Source of the DNA: Massilia horti
GTDB lineage: Bacteria > Pseudomonadota > Gammaproteobacteria > Burkholderiales > Burkholderiaceae_D
Direction: 5' to 3'
Assembly (NCBI RefSeq): GCF_004614195.1
Contig: NZ_SPUM01000092.1
Coordinates: 1-43,461, forward strand
Length of the DNA stretch: 43,461 nucleotides
The notes under the pieces were generated by a model, which ran no database searches, had not been told where the DNA came from, and was given only the letters and a program-made list of their open reading frames with translations. The number at the start of each line of letters is the position of its first letter. The first letter of the stretch is position 1. The position numbers and the translations under genes are program-made. Shown piece by piece: positions 1 to 8,136 of the stretch.

Positions 1-10
1 TGCCTATGGG

Positions 11-51
11 GGGAACAGCGCCAGTGGCGCTGTTCCCGCCTTCGCGGGAAC
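11..51. repeat. REP-like double hairpin at the left end of the window
   Basis: Two overlapping stem-loops. The first has 13-bp arms with a 1-nt loop (11-23, 25-37). The second has 8-bp arms GTTCCCGC/GCGGGAAC with a 4-nt loop (32-39, 44-51). Palindromes of the type TTCCCGC...GCGGGAA are common extragenic repeats in Burkholderiales. A run of nine T follows at 60-68, so the second hairpin could also stop rightward transcription. The rest of 1-160 holds no gene. Confidence 0.75.
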
Positions 52-160
52 GACGTGCGTTTTTTTTTCGGGCGCTGGTGATTCAGCTACGAAACCACGC
101 GTACCGGTCTGGCCATAGGCGGCTGGCCTCAGGCGTGTCCAGCGCCGGCACGGGATACTA

Positions 161-604
161 TCAGTCGACCCAGTTCACCCGGTCGAACTTGGAGCGGAAT
201 TCTTCCGGCATGGCCACGACCTGGCTGGTCTTGTAGTTGTAGAAGACGAAGCCGGACTTGGCCATCGCGATCAATTTTTTGTCGCGCGGGCGGGTAACGC
301 GAAAGATGATGTCGCCGCCGTATTTGTTGAAGTCCATTACGCCGACCTCGAACAGCAGCTGGTCGCGGGCATGCGCTTCGGCACGGTAGGTGGTGGCCAG
401 GTCGGTGACGATAATGCCGGTTCCGTCGCGCTCGGTCTCTGCGACGCCGAATTCGAACAGGAATCGCGCGCGTGCCTCGGAAATCATCGAGATCATCGAA
501 TCGTTGCCGAGGTGGTTGGCGGCATTGATGTCGGTGACGCGCACGGTCAGCGGTGTTGAATAGTAGAACTGGTCTTCGGGGAAGTTGAGTTGTAAGCGTG
601 CCAT
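161..604 (-). CDS. Acyl-CoA thioesterase-like hotdog protein
   Basis: A 147-residue single-hotdog protein of the 4-hydroxybenzoyl-CoA thioesterase type, expected to hydrolyse acyl- or aryl-CoA thioesters in the cytoplasm. The signature is near the N-terminus: D25, N30, H31 and N34 in a D-x-N-x(3)-NH-x-x-N arrangement, followed by the SEARARFLF helix. Length is normal for a one-domain enzyme that works as a multimer. The ATG at 604 is chosen because the hotdog fold begins directly after it. An AAGGAGG lies 13 nt upstream, further than ideal. It follows the M20 peptidase on the same strand after 83 bp. The substrate cannot be told from sequence. Confidence 0.85.
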   Translation of the reverse strand: MARLQLNFPEDQFYYSTPLTVRVTDINAANHLGNDSMISMISEARARFLFEFGVAETERDGTGIIVTDLATTYRAEAHARDQLLFEVGVMDFNKYGGDIIFRVTRPRDKKLIAMAKSGFVFYNYKTSQVVAMPEEFRSKFDRVNWVD

Positions 605-611
605 GCCGCGA

Positions 612-641
612 TTGTACCCTCCTTGGGTATTCGAATGTCCA
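612..641 (-). promoter_or_regulatory. Possible promoter of the thioesterase gene
   Basis: On the minus strand TGGACA, 18 nt, TACAAT, ending 7 nt before the ATG. If used, transcription would start almost at the start codon and the AAGGAGG inside the spacer would not be in the message. The two signals conflict, so this is tentative. Confidence 0.3.
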
Positions 642-687
642 CATCGCTGCGCTCCCGTCAAGCGAGGCGCAGCAGATGTGCCGGCTG

Positions 688-1983
688 TTACCGCGTCAGC
701 CGGTAGATCAGGATCGCCGTGCGGATCGCGGCCCGCTCGATCGACGCCAGCTCCACTTCCTCGTTCGGCGAATGCGCGCCGCTGCCGCTGGCGCCCAGCC
801 CATCGAGGCTGTCGACGTAAGGCGCCACGAACTGGATGTCGCCCGCGCCGCGCGCCTCGGCCGGCAGCGAGCCGACCACGCCCAAGCCCGCGTCCTGGCT
901 GGCCTGTGAGTACTGTTCCAGCACTTTCAGGTTGCCGGGAGTGACCGCCATCGGCGGATACGAGTCATGGAAGGTGATGGCCGCGCTCGCGCCCGGCAGG
1001 CTTTGGGCCACGATCTCGCGCATCCGGGCCTGGGTCCGGTCGCGCTGCGCGTAGTCGAGGTAGCGCAGGTCGCCTTTCACGGTGGCGGTATTGGCGATCA
1101 CGTTGGTCTTGCCGAACGCGCTGCCCCTGGAGTTGGCATCGTCGTACGCGACCTCGGTGCCGCCCAGGATCACGCCCGGGTTGTAGGTCAGCCCCGGTTC
1201 GACCACCTCGCGCCGGAACGTGTCGAGGATGCGCGCCGCCTCATACACCGCGCCATAGCCGGCACTGCCGAATACGCCAGCCGAGTGGGCCTGGTGGCCC
1301 TTGACGTCAAGTTCGAACGAGGCGGTGGCGCGCCGGCCCACCGTGCCCATGGCCTGGCCGTCCCTGGTGACCGCGCCTTCGAAGCCGAGCGCAATGTCGC
1401 TGCGTTTGGCCAGTTCGACCATGTCGCGGCGCGAGATGCTTTTCGGGTTGCCGGCTTCTTCCTCGTCGCCGGTGAACATCACAGAAATCGTGGTGTTCTC
1501 GAGCGCGCCGACCTGCTTGAGTGCGCGCAGCGCCTCGATCACGGCCACGTCGCCGCCCTTCATGTCGGATACGCCCTGGCCGCGCGCGCGCTCGCCCTGG
1601 CGCTCCCAGAGCGGCGACTTGGCATCGCGCTCGAACACCGTGTCCAGGTGGCCCAGCAGCAGCAGGCGCTTGCCCTGCTTGCCTTCGCGCGTGGCGACCA
1701 GGTGGCCGGCGCGCTGCATCTCGGGCGGCATGTCGATCCACTCGGTCTTGAAGCCGAGCTGGTCGAACTGCTGGCGGAACAGCGCACCGACCGCGCGCAC
1801 GCCCTCGTGGTTCATGGTCCCGCTGTTGATCTTTGCGCTCTGTTCAAGCAGCGCGATGGCCTGCGGGGAGTGGGCCTTGATTTCGGCGACGATCCGTTGT
1901 TCGACCGGCGACAGTGCGCCCGCCGTGGCGTTGGCGCCGCATGAGATTGCCAGCGCGAGCGCGAGTCCAAGCTTTCGATTCAT
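688..1983 (-). CDS. Secreted M20-family metallopeptidase (carboxypeptidase G2-like)
   Basis: A 431-residue dizinc hydrolase of the M20 family, probably a periplasmic glutamate carboxypeptidase-type exopeptidase. Residues 1-22 form a signal peptide (basic start, LALALAIS core, ANATA cleavage region). Metal and catalytic residues are in family order: H112 in GHLDTV, D140 in SDMKGG, E174/E175 in GDEEEAG, E202 in FEG and H404 in GAHSPNEE. The dimerisation lid lies between them, so the enzyme looks intact. The ATG at 1983 starts the signal peptide and has AGGAAAGAG upstream; an upstream in-frame extension would spoil it. The DUF882 gene lies upstream on the same strand. The substrate is unknown; folate-type or N-acyl amino acids are family precedents only. 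Confidence 0.88.
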   Translation of the reverse strand: MNRKLGLALALAISCGANATAGALSPVEQRIVAEIKAHSPQAIALLEQSAKINSGTMNHEGVRAVGALFRQQFDQLGFKTEWIDMPPEMQRAGHLVATREGKQGKRLLLLGHLDTVFERDAKSPLWERQGERARGQGVSDMKGGDVAVIEALRALKQVGALENTTISVMFTGDEEEAGNPKSISRRDMVELAKRSDIALGFEGAVTRDGQAMGTVGRRATASFELDVKGHQAHSAGVFGSAGYGAVYEAARILDTFRREVVEPGLTYNPGVILGGTEVAYDDANSRGSAFGKTNVIANTATVKGDLRYLDYAQRDRTQARMREIVAQSLPGASAAITFHDSYPPMAVTPGNLKVLEQYSQASQDAGLGVVGSLPAEARGAGDIQFVAPYVDSLDGLGASGSGAHSPNEEVELASIERAAIRTAILIYRLTR

Positions 1984-2088
1984 GTGCAACTCTTTCCTGA
2001 TGGCAGTTAAGAGCTGCAACTGTACTACTTATCAGCTTGCTTGAATGTAAAGATGTGGCGCGGCTGCGACGCTGGGCGCCGCCTGGCA

Positions 2089-2628
2089 TCACCAGTAACG
2101 TACCCGCCCGGTATCCAGGTGCACGAACCGCGAGTCCGGATAGTAGCCGACGCCGCCGCCGCGCGCCGCCATGGCCGCCTTATGCAGGTTGGCAAGAGCG
2201 GTGCCGGGAAGGCGGACGTCGATCGCCTTGCCTTCCATGTGCAGGCTGTGCTTGGCCACGCCGCCGGTGTGTTCGTGCAGCATCTCGTTGGTTTCAGGAG
2301 AGCGATAGCCGGAAATCACGTGCAGCACGTGCTGGTCGCCGAATTGCGCACTGACGCGGTCGAGCAGGACCAGCAACTGCGGATCCATCCGCGTCACCTG
2401 GTTGTTGCGGTGGTCGCGCAACAGTTTGTTGATGTCCTGCAATGCCTCCGGGATGAATTGCCCTTCGGCCCAGAACACGCTGCTCAGGCTTTCGCCCGTA
2501 TGGGTGTTGTACAGGCGCAGCGAGCGCTCGGCGGGGACGCTGCTCTGCGCGGCTTTCGAGAGGGCCGGGAGGCCGAGGGCGGAGGCGAGGACGACGGAAC
2601 TTTTGAGGAAGGAGCGGCGTTTATTCAT
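2089..2628 (-). CDS. Tat-exported DUF882 / YcbK-like M15 murein-peptidase-fold protein
   Basis: A 179-residue protein with a twin-arginine signal (NKRRSFLKSS, then a hydrophobic stretch to about residue 26), so exported folded through Tat. The body matches the DUF882/YcbK group of the peptidase M15 fold: ISGYRSPETN, then KHSLHMEGKAIDVRL with H130 and D137 spaced as zinc ligands, and FVHLD with H170. Relatives are linked to peptidoglycan hydrolysis or outer-membrane homeostasis, but few have been tested enzymatically. The ATG at 2628 is chosen because it starts the Tat motif. It is divergent from the glycosyltransferase gene (262 bp between starts). Confidence 0.85.
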   Translation of the reverse strand: MNKRRSFLKSSVVLASALGLPALSKAAQSSVPAERSLRLYNTHTGESLSSVFWAEGQFIPEALQDINKLLRDHRNNQVTRMDPQLLVLLDRVSAQFGDQHVLHVISGYRSPETNEMLHEHTGGVAKHSLHMEGKAIDVRLPGTALANLHKAAMAARGGGVGYYPDSRFVHLDTGRVRYW

Positions 2629-2890
2629 GATGCAACCCTTACGCAAATCACTGTGTTCCATGATACCGGGGGCAGGCGTGTTCTGCAGCCCATGACACGT
2701 TTCCTTACCACCTTTACTGTGCGGAAAAGCGGCGGGGTGGCGGTCGGATCAGCACACGCCTGCGCCTGCCATCAAAGGCTTTGATGTACCTCGCTCTACA
2801 GTACCGTGGCGCGGCCATGATGAGCTCTCTCGCGGCCATTCCCTGCCGGCCGCCGCGACCTGGGTATGAAATATCTGCAAGGACAATGGC

Positions 2891-4627
2891 ATGTTGCGCA
2901 AGCTTTTTTCGAGAGCAGTTTCGGCCTCGCAACGCTGGCGTACGCGCAGCGATGGCACGCTCGCCGTCGCCCCTGGTCTTGGCATGGAGCTGGTCGGGTC
3001 CGGCACCCTGTACGCGCTGGTGGCGTTGCTGGTGCCGGCCTTCTTCCTTCTATACGGGCTCAACGCTTTTCCGCTGCGCGACAATAACGAAGGCCTGTAT
3101 GCGGAAATCGCGCGCGAGATGCTGGCCACGGGGCAATACATCATCCCGCACCTGAACGGCGTGCCGTACATCGAAAAGCCGCCGCTGCTGTACTGGCTGA
3201 TCGCGCTGTCGATGTCGGTGTTCGGGCCGACGCCGTTTGCCGCGCGGCTGGTCTCGGCGGTGTCGATGCTGGCGCTGTGCGGCGGCCTGTTCGTGTTCTG
3301 CCGGCGGCACGGCAATGCCCGCGCCGGCTGTTGCGCAAGCGTGGCCGTGGCCAGCGCGTTCCCGGTCGCGCTGGTGGCGCACGTGGTCCTGTTCGATCCC
3401 TTGCTCACGGCGCTGCTCGGCGGTGCGCTGCTCTGCTTCCTGCACGGCTACCTGGCGCGCAGCCGCAAGGCGCACCTGGCGTATTTTTTCCTGCTGGCGC
3501 TGGCCGTGCTGGAAAAGGGAGGGGTCGCGCTCATGCTGGCATGGGGCAGTGCCGGCGTGTTCCTGCTGTTCATGCATGACCGGTCCGGCTGGCGCTACCT
3601 GTTCGATCGCACCGGGCTGGCGCTCCTGCTCCTGGTGGCGGCCTGGTGGCATGTGGCCGCGGCCTGGCAGCAGGACGGCTTCAGCCGGTTTTATTTTGTC
3701 AACGAACACCTGTTGCGCTTCCTCGGCCAGCGCTTGCCGGATGACTACCACCACGGCCCGATCTGGTTCTACCTGCCGCGCCTGCTGTTCATGTTGCTGC
3801 CGTGGACCCCGTTCCTGCTGCTGCTCGTGCGACCCATCGGCGCGCCGGATCCCGCCAACCGGACCATCGTCAGGTTTTGCCAGGCGGCCGTGCTGTTTCC
3901 GCTGGTGTTCTTTTCGCTGTCGCAGGCGAAGGCCGACTATTACATGCTGGTCAGCGTCCCGGCGCTGGCGCTGTGGCTGGCCGTCGAGGCCACGGGGCGG
4001 CTGGCGGGCAGCGACCGCGGGCTCGCGCTGTGCTGGGGCATGTCGGCCGCATTCGCGGTGGTGATGCTGGTGGCGGCAAGCCGCGCCGGGCAGCACGAGC
4101 TGGGCCTGGTGGAGGTGGCGATGCTGTCGCTGGCATACGCGGCGTTCGCGACTGTCGGCGCGCGATTGTTTCGTTCCTTGCAGTCGCTGCACGCGCGCGA
4201 GCTGGCGCTGCTGGGCGTGGCCGTGCTGGGCGCGCCGGTGCTGGCGCTGGTTCTGCGCGCGGTCGACGCGCGGGCCGGGCGCGACAGCAGCATCTACGTC
4301 GCGCGCATCATTCTCGAGCACCCGCAGCCGGAACGCGCGGTGTTCATCTACCGCGACTTCGAGGACGTGTTCTCGACCTTGCCGTTTTACCTGGGCCGCA
4401 CCGTGCCCGTCATCGACAGCGCCAGCCGCGACCTGCAATTCGGCTGCCGCGCCGCGCCTGCGGCCACCTGCCTGTCGCCCGGCGAATTCCTGCGCTTGCG
4501 CGAAAAACAGCCGGTTGCGGTGGCGGTCAAGGCCAGCCGGGCGAACGAGTTCCTGGCCCTGGTCGGCGAACGCGGCTGGCAGGCGGAATGGGTTGCCGAC
4601 AAGATCGTGTTCTTCGATAGCCGCTAG
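2891..4627 (+). CDS. ArnT-like integral membrane glycosyltransferase (GT83/PMT-2 type)
   Basis: A 578-residue polytopic protein with about eleven hydrophobic helices and a soluble C-terminal part (about 470-578), as in ArnT-type GT-C transferases that move a sugar from a polyprenyl-phosphate donor to lipid A or another envelope acceptor on the periplasmic side. The first large periplasmic loop carries the family signature: PLRDNNEGLYAEIAREM (D64, E67), then NGVPYIEKPPLLYW at 90-102. Start ATG 2891 has AAGGA upstream. No aminoarabinose synthesis genes (arnABCDEF) are nearby, so neither donor nor acceptor can be named and the symbol arnT is not assigned. It converges on arsR-1; the 177 bp between them holds no clear terminator. 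Confidence 0.85.
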   Translation: MLRKLFSRAVSASQRWRTRSDGTLAVAPGLGMELVGSGTLYALVALLVPAFFLLYGLNAFPLRDNNEGLYAEIAREMLATGQYIIPHLNGVPYIEKPPLLYWLIALSMSVFGPTPFAARLVSAVSMLALCGGLFVFCRRHGNARAGCCASVAVASAFPVALVAHVVLFDPLLTALLGGALLCFLHGYLARSRKAHLAYFFLLALAVLEKGGVALMLAWGSAGVFLLFMHDRSGWRYLFDRTGLALLLLVAAWWHVAAAWQQDGFSRFYFVNEHLLRFLGQRLPDDYHHGPIWFYLPRLLFMLLPWTPFLLLLVRPIGAPDPANRTIVRFCQAAVLFPLVFFSLSQAKADYYMLVSVPALALWLAVEATGRLAGSDRGLALCWGMSAAFAVVMLVAASRAGQHELGLVEVAMLSLAYAAFATVGARLFRSLQSLHARELALLGVAVLGAPVLALVLRAVDARAGRDSSIYVARIILEHPQPERAVFIYRDFEDVFSTLPFYLGRTVPVIDSASRDLQFGCRAAPAATCLSPGEFLRLREKQPVAVAVKASRANEFLALVGERGWQAEWVADKIVFFDSR

Positions 4628-4804
4628 CCGCTGGCCCACGATAGCGACTTGCTGCCGCGCAGCTTGGCGTCCTGTGAACGGAAAAAGCCGGCTTGGCCCG
4701 AATCTCGCATCGCGGCCCATAATTCTCGGAGCGATGAAATATCTGTGAAAAGCGCTGTAAGCAAGAAGTCCCTTTGACGGATCGCGAGGGCGGCCATCGG
4801 AAAG

Positions 4805-5131
4805 TCACAGTTCCGCCATTGCTGCCTTCAGCTGCTGCAACCGTTCCTTGTTGACGCAGTAGCAGACGCGTTGCTCGTCGGACGAGCCTTCGATCAGGCC
4901 TGCCTCCTTGAGGATCGATACATGCTGCGAAATCGTCGACGGGGCCAACGGCAGCACATCGGTCAGTTTTCCAAAGTAGCAGTCGCCATGGTCGATCAGG
5001 TGCCTCAGCAGCTGCACGCGCGCGGGATGCGCGAGCGCCTTGCACATGCGCGCAAGGTCATCGGTATCGATGTCCGAGGTACGCGTCGTGGAAGTCTTGG
5101 GGGCGCAGCAGGAGTTCGACATAGTGCTCAT
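4805..5131 (-). CDS. arsR: ArsR/SmtB-family metalloregulator (ArsR-1)
   Basis: A 108-residue winged-helix repressor. The recognition helix region reads LPLAPSTISQHVSILKEAGLI, and the wing ends in QRVCYCVNKE. Candidate arsenite ligands are an N-terminal vicinal pair, C8 and C9 (NSCCAPK), and C51 in HGDCYFGKL. This layout resembles the Corynebacterium glutamicum ArsR site (vicinal pair plus a distant cysteine of the partner subunit) rather than the ELCVCDL type. An alternative ATG at 5122 would remove three residues. It is the last gene of the leftward arsenic transcript, 28 nt after the MFS gene. A degenerate copy of the upstream operator (5130-5147) overlaps its start, suggesting extra local autoregulation. 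Confidence 0.9.
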   Translation of the reverse strand: MSTMSNSCCAPKTSTTRTSDIDTDDLARMCKALAHPARVQLLRHLIDHGDCYFGKLTDVLPLAPSTISQHVSILKEAGLIEGSSDEQRVCYCVNKERLQQLKAAMAEL

Positions 5132-5147
5132 TCGTAATTTGGCGAAG
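5130..5147. promoter_or_regulatory. Degenerate ArsR-type operator at the arsR-1 start
   Basis: ATTCGTA, 4 nt, GGCGAAG: one good half-site and one poor half-site of the 18-bp palindrome found at 7920 and 8013, with the same 7-4-7 spacing. It overlaps or adjoins the start codon. Confidence 0.4.
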
Positions 5148-5159
5148 GCAGAATAAATG

Positions 5160-6374
5160 TCAGGCTGCGCTCTTGTCAAAGGCTTTCGCAGCCGCGCGCG
5201 GCCCTGCAGGGGCTATCGCGCCGAGGTAAAACGCGAGTGAAGCCACCGACATCGCCAACAGCACCACCAGCAGCACGACGGGTCTGCCGCCGTGGCCCAG
5301 GATTGCCGCCGCAGCGAGCGGACCGGCCGCCTTGCACACCAGCGACGGCCCGGCCATCGCGCCCGCGATCGCACCGTAGTTCGCCCGGCCGAACAGCACT
5401 TGCGGAATTGTCCCGCGCACGATCGTCAGGATCCCGTTGCTCAGCCCGTAAAGGATGCAGAAAGCGGCGACCGTCCATGCGTGGCCACCGAACAGGGCGA
5501 GCAGCAGCAACGCTCCCGGCAGCATGGCAAAGGTGAACTTGCCGACGGTCTGCGGCATTGCATTGCGCGCCAGGGACATCTCGCCCAGCCGTCCAGCCAC
5601 CTGCATCGGGCCGATCAGCGTGGCCATCAGCACCGCCGTACCAGCCGAGAGGCCGAGTTGTGTTAGCAGCGGGATCAGATGCACCGACATCGCGGAGAAG
5701 ATGAAGGTGTTGGCGGAAAAGGCGAAGGCCAGCTTCCAGAATCCCGGATGCCTCAGGGCCTCGGCGAGCGTATGACTCCTGTCCGCACCACTGGCAGGCA
5801 CGCTGTCCTCGCGTGCCGGGTCGGGTCCGAGCAGCAGGTGCAGCGGCATGCATACGGCAAGCTGCAGGACCGCGAAGCACAGGTAGGTCGTGCGCCATCC
5901 GAGCGACGCGTCCAACTTCGCGGTCAGCGGCCAGAATAACGTGCTGGCTAAGCCGCCAAACAGCGTCAGGGTGGAGATGGCCTGCCGAGCCCCGGTCGCC
6001 ATCTTGCGGTTGATTGTGGCGAACGCCGCCTCGTACAGCGTGAGCGCCATCGCCAAGCCGATCAGCGTCCACGCTCCGTAATAGGAGACAGTGCCGCCGG
6101 CGCGGGCGAGCCAGGCGAGGCCCAGCGCGCAGAGCAGTGAACCGGTCGCCATCACATAACGGCCGCCGTAGCGGTCAAGCGCGACCCCGACTGGGGTGGC
6201 GACAATGCCTGCCACGAGCAGGCTCCAGCAAAATGCACCAAATGCGAGTTCCGGGCCGAGCCCCAGGTCGCGCTGGATATCGGGCGCGACGATCGAGAAA
6301 GCGTAGTACAGCGAGCCCCAAGAGGCAATTTGGGTGACGGCGAGGATGCCGATGGTCTTCCAGGATTGGCGCAC
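5160..6374 (-). CDS. MFS transporter of the arsenic cluster
   Basis: A 404-residue major facilitator protein with about twelve membrane helices and no long soluble domain. The loop after helix 2 carries the MFS motif A remnant GVALDRYGGR. Start is GTG 6374 with a GGAG element about 7 nt upstream, 52 nt after the flavoprotein stop, so the genes look co-transcribed. Position between a cysteine-tailed flavoprotein and arsR-1 suggests efflux of a trivalent or organic arsenical, as reported for ArsK-type MFS carriers. The ArsJ alternative is unlikely because ArsJ pairs with a GAPDH gene, absent here. Substrate is inferred from context only. Confidence 0.82.
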   Translation of the reverse strand: MRQSWKTIGILAVTQIASWGSLYYAFSIVAPDIQRDLGLGPELAFGAFCWSLLVAGIVATPVGVALDRYGGRYVMATGSLLCALGLAWLARAGGTVSYYGAWTLIGLAMALTLYEAAFATINRKMATGARQAISTLTLFGGLASTLFWPLTAKLDASLGWRTTYLCFAVLQLAVCMPLHLLLGPDPAREDSVPASGADRSHTLAEALRHPGFWKLAFAFSANTFIFSAMSVHLIPLLTQLGLSAGTAVLMATLIGPMQVAGRLGEMSLARNAMPQTVGKFTFAMLPGALLLLALFGGHAWTVAAFCILYGLSNGILTIVRGTIPQVLFGRANYGAIAGAMAGPSLVCKAAGPLAAAAILGHGGRPVVLLVVLLAMSVASLAFYLGAIAPAGPRAAAKAFDKSAA

Positions 6375-6426
6375 GATCTACTCCAAGGTGAGGTCGCCGG
6401 CGCTGCCGGCGACACCAAACATAGCT

Positions 6427-7854
6427 TCAAGCGCAGCAGGCGGTGGCTGCAGGAGCGGGTTTGCTGCAGCTGGTGGCGCAGCCGCTTGCGGTGGCCGACC
6501 GCTCGGGCTTCACACAGCACCCGTCCGCCTCCGGCGGCGCTGCGCAGCACGAACCGCCCGGTACTTCTGCGGCATGCTGTTCGTAGGCGAAGCGCGTGTT
6601 GCATACACCCGTCTCCGGCAAGTCGAGCTGCACGTCATCGGCTGCAGCCGTGTCCCCGGCCAACGCCGCGACCACCGAGCGGACCTGCTCGTAGCCGGTC
6701 GCCATCAGGAAGTTCGGCGCGCGCCCGTAGCTCTTGGCGCCGACTGCGTAGTAGCCGGCCTCCGGGTGCGCCAGTTCGCGGTGCCCGTGCGGCCGCACCG
6801 TCCCGCAGCTATGTTCGTTCGGATCGATCAGCGGCGCGAGCGCATCCGTGCTCTCGAGCCACGGGTCGTGCCGCACGCGCAGCTCACGGGTGATGGCCAG
6901 GTCCGGCCGCGCGCCGGTCGCGCAGACGACCAGGTCGATCCCGTCGATCACCGGCGCCTTGCAACCTTCGGCCTCGCCGAGCACGCGCACCTTGCCATCC
7001 ACTTCCTCCAGCTCCTGGATCCGGAAGTTCTGGTGCAACTCCAGGCCACCCGAATTGCGCAGCGCCTGCAGGCGCATGCCCAGCTGACCGCGAGCACGCA
7101 GGCCATCGGCGTCGCCACCGCCGAACACCCGGTGCAGCTGGCTGCCGCGGGTGGCCCAGACGATACGGGTCGCCGGGTTCTCTTCGGCCAGCTGGGCCAG
7201 TGCGAGCAGCGTGCCTGCCGCGGAGTGGCCCGCGCCGACCACCAGCACCCGGCGGCCGGCAAAGCGCGAACGTGCATTACCCAGCACATCCGGCATCCCG
7301 TAGTCGATCCGGGCTGCCAGCGCGTCCTCTCCAAGTGCCGGTATGCCGTTCGCTCCCAGCGGATTCGGGTGCGACCACGTGCCGGTCGCGTCGATGACGG
7401 CACTGGCCAGGTACTGGCGGACACCTTCCTCAGTTTCGGCACGGATCAGGAAGGGCGCACCTTCCCGGCCCTTCGTTTTGACCTTGTCAAAGCCGATGCG
7501 GGTGATCGCGGTCACGCGGTGGCCGAGCTTGAGGTCTGACGCAATTTCCGGCGTCCGGGCCAGCGGCACGAGGTACTGGTCGAGCAGCTCGCCGGCAGTC
7601 GGCAGGCCCTCGTCGTCCGGCGATTGCCAGCCATTGCGGGCCAACAGCCGTCGCGCCGCCTTGTCCACGTTGTACTGCCACGGCGAGAAGAGACGCACGT
7701 GGCGGTAGGTAGCAAGGTTGGCAGCAACGGTAGGTCCCGCCTCCAGCACCAGCGGCGTCAGCCCGCGTTCCAGCAGGTGGGCAGCAGCCGCGAGTCCGAC
7801 CGGGCCAGCACCCAGCACAGCGACTGGCAGTGGTTGATTATTATTCGTCGTCAT
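6427..7854 (-). CDS. FAD/NAD(P)-binding monooxygenase-like flavoprotein with Cys-rich tail (ArsO-like)
   Basis: A 475-residue two-dinucleotide-fold flavoprotein. The FAD fold begins with GAGPVG (15-20) and the NAD(P) fold with GAGHSAAG (207-214); between them lies the ATGTW motif (156-160) seen in flavin monooxygenase-type enzymes. The core ends near 430, followed by an alanine/proline-rich tail with eight cysteines: CC at 436-437, CC at 446-447, C459, C463 and CC at 473-474. Such a tail could bind As(III) or another soft metal. ATG 7854 is chosen for its AGGAGA 8 nt upstream. It is first in the leftward arsenic operon. Flavoproteins called ArsO occur in ars operons, but their reaction is not settled, and whether this one oxidises an arsenical is inference. 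Confidence 0.83.
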   Translation of the reverse strand: MTTNNNQPLPVAVLGAGPVGLAAAAHLLERGLTPLVLEAGPTVAANLATYRHVRLFSPWQYNVDKAARRLLARNGWQSPDDEGLPTAGELLDQYLVPLARTPEIASDLKLGHRVTAITRIGFDKVKTKGREGAPFLIRAETEEGVRQYLASAVIDATGTWSHPNPLGANGIPALGEDALAARIDYGMPDVLGNARSRFAGRRVLVVGAGHSAAGTLLALAQLAEENPATRIVWATRGSQLHRVFGGGDADGLRARGQLGMRLQALRNSGGLELHQNFRIQELEEVDGKVRVLGEAEGCKAPVIDGIDLVVCATGARPDLAITRELRVRHDPWLESTDALAPLIDPNEHSCGTVRPHGHRELAHPEAGYYAVGAKSYGRAPNFLMATGYEQVRSVVAALAGDTAAADDVQLDLPETGVCNTRFAYEQHAAEVPGGSCCAAPPEADGCCVKPERSATASGCATSCSKPAPAATACCA

Positions 7855-7919
7855 GTTCGTTCTCCTGATCAATGCATTCGTCGGAAAGGCTCGGCATGCG
7901 TCATCGCCGCATTTTCTAT

Positions 7920-7937
7920 ATTCGTCGAATGACGAAT
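7920..7937. promoter_or_regulatory. ArsR-type operator palindrome in the flavoprotein leader
   Basis: ATTCGTC, 4 nt (GAAT), GACGAAT: perfect 7-bp arms. It lies in the leader of the leftward transcript about 65 bp before the flavoprotein ATG. A further half-site ATTCGT is at 7876-7881. Likely bound by ArsR-1, since a related site sits at that gene's own start. Confidence 0.6.
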
Positions 7938-8012
7938 GAAAATGAAAAGTGCTATCGCTTGGGATGAGCCGGCCTGCCATCGCCGCGAACCGGCAAACCT
8001 TGTTTTCACTTC

Positions 8013-8030
8013 ATTCGTGATTCGACGAAT
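8013..8030. promoter_or_regulatory. ArsR-type operator palindrome at the leftward promoter
   Basis: ATTCGTG, 4 nt (ATTC), GACGAAT: same architecture as the site at 7920, six of seven arm bases symmetric. It begins 2 bp beyond the -10 element of the leftward promoter, covering the expected transcription start, a position suited to repression. Confidence 0.65.
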
Positions 8031-8032
8031 GA

Positions 8033-8062
8033 AGAATAAAACGTTGTTCATCATCCTGTCAA
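8033..8062 (-). promoter_or_regulatory. Promoter of the leftward arsenic operon
   Basis: On the minus strand a consensus -35 TTGACA (8062-8057), 18 nt, then TATTCT (8038-8033), followed directly by the operator at 8030-8013. It would drive the flavoprotein, MFS and arsR-1 genes. Confidence 0.65.
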
Positions 8063-8097
8063 TAAATTTCGATATCTTTGGAATCGTCGTATGAACC

Positions 8098-8127
8098 TTG
8101 CCAGGCAAATCTTAATTCGACTATACT
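8098..8127 (+). promoter_or_regulatory. Promoter of the rightward arsenic operon
   Basis: TTGCCA (8098-8103), 18 nt, TATACT (8122-8127), giving a short leader before the arsR-2 ATG at 8157. The -10 element is embedded in the palindrome at 8119-8136. Confidence 0.65.
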
Positions 8128-8136
8128 CAAATAGTC
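8119..8136. promoter_or_regulatory. Second, different operator palindrome over the rightward -10
   Basis: GACTAT, 6 nt, ATAGTC: perfect 6-bp arms overlapping the -10 element of the arsR-2 promoter. The sequence is unrelated to the ATTCGT palindromes 90 bp away, which suggests a separate regulator, most simply ArsR-2 itself. Confidence 0.6.

Noticed and set aside
2866..4745. A 12-bp direct repeat ATGAAATATCTG at 2866-2877 and 4734-4745 flanking the glycosyltransferase gene, possible insertion scar
   Set aside because: Several 12-mer repeats are expected by chance in 21 kb; there are no inverted ends or transposase, and the gene matches its neighbours in composition.
5160..6374. MFS gene as arsJ
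   Set aside because: ArsJ acts with a glyceraldehyde-3-phosphate dehydrogenase encoded beside it; none is present.
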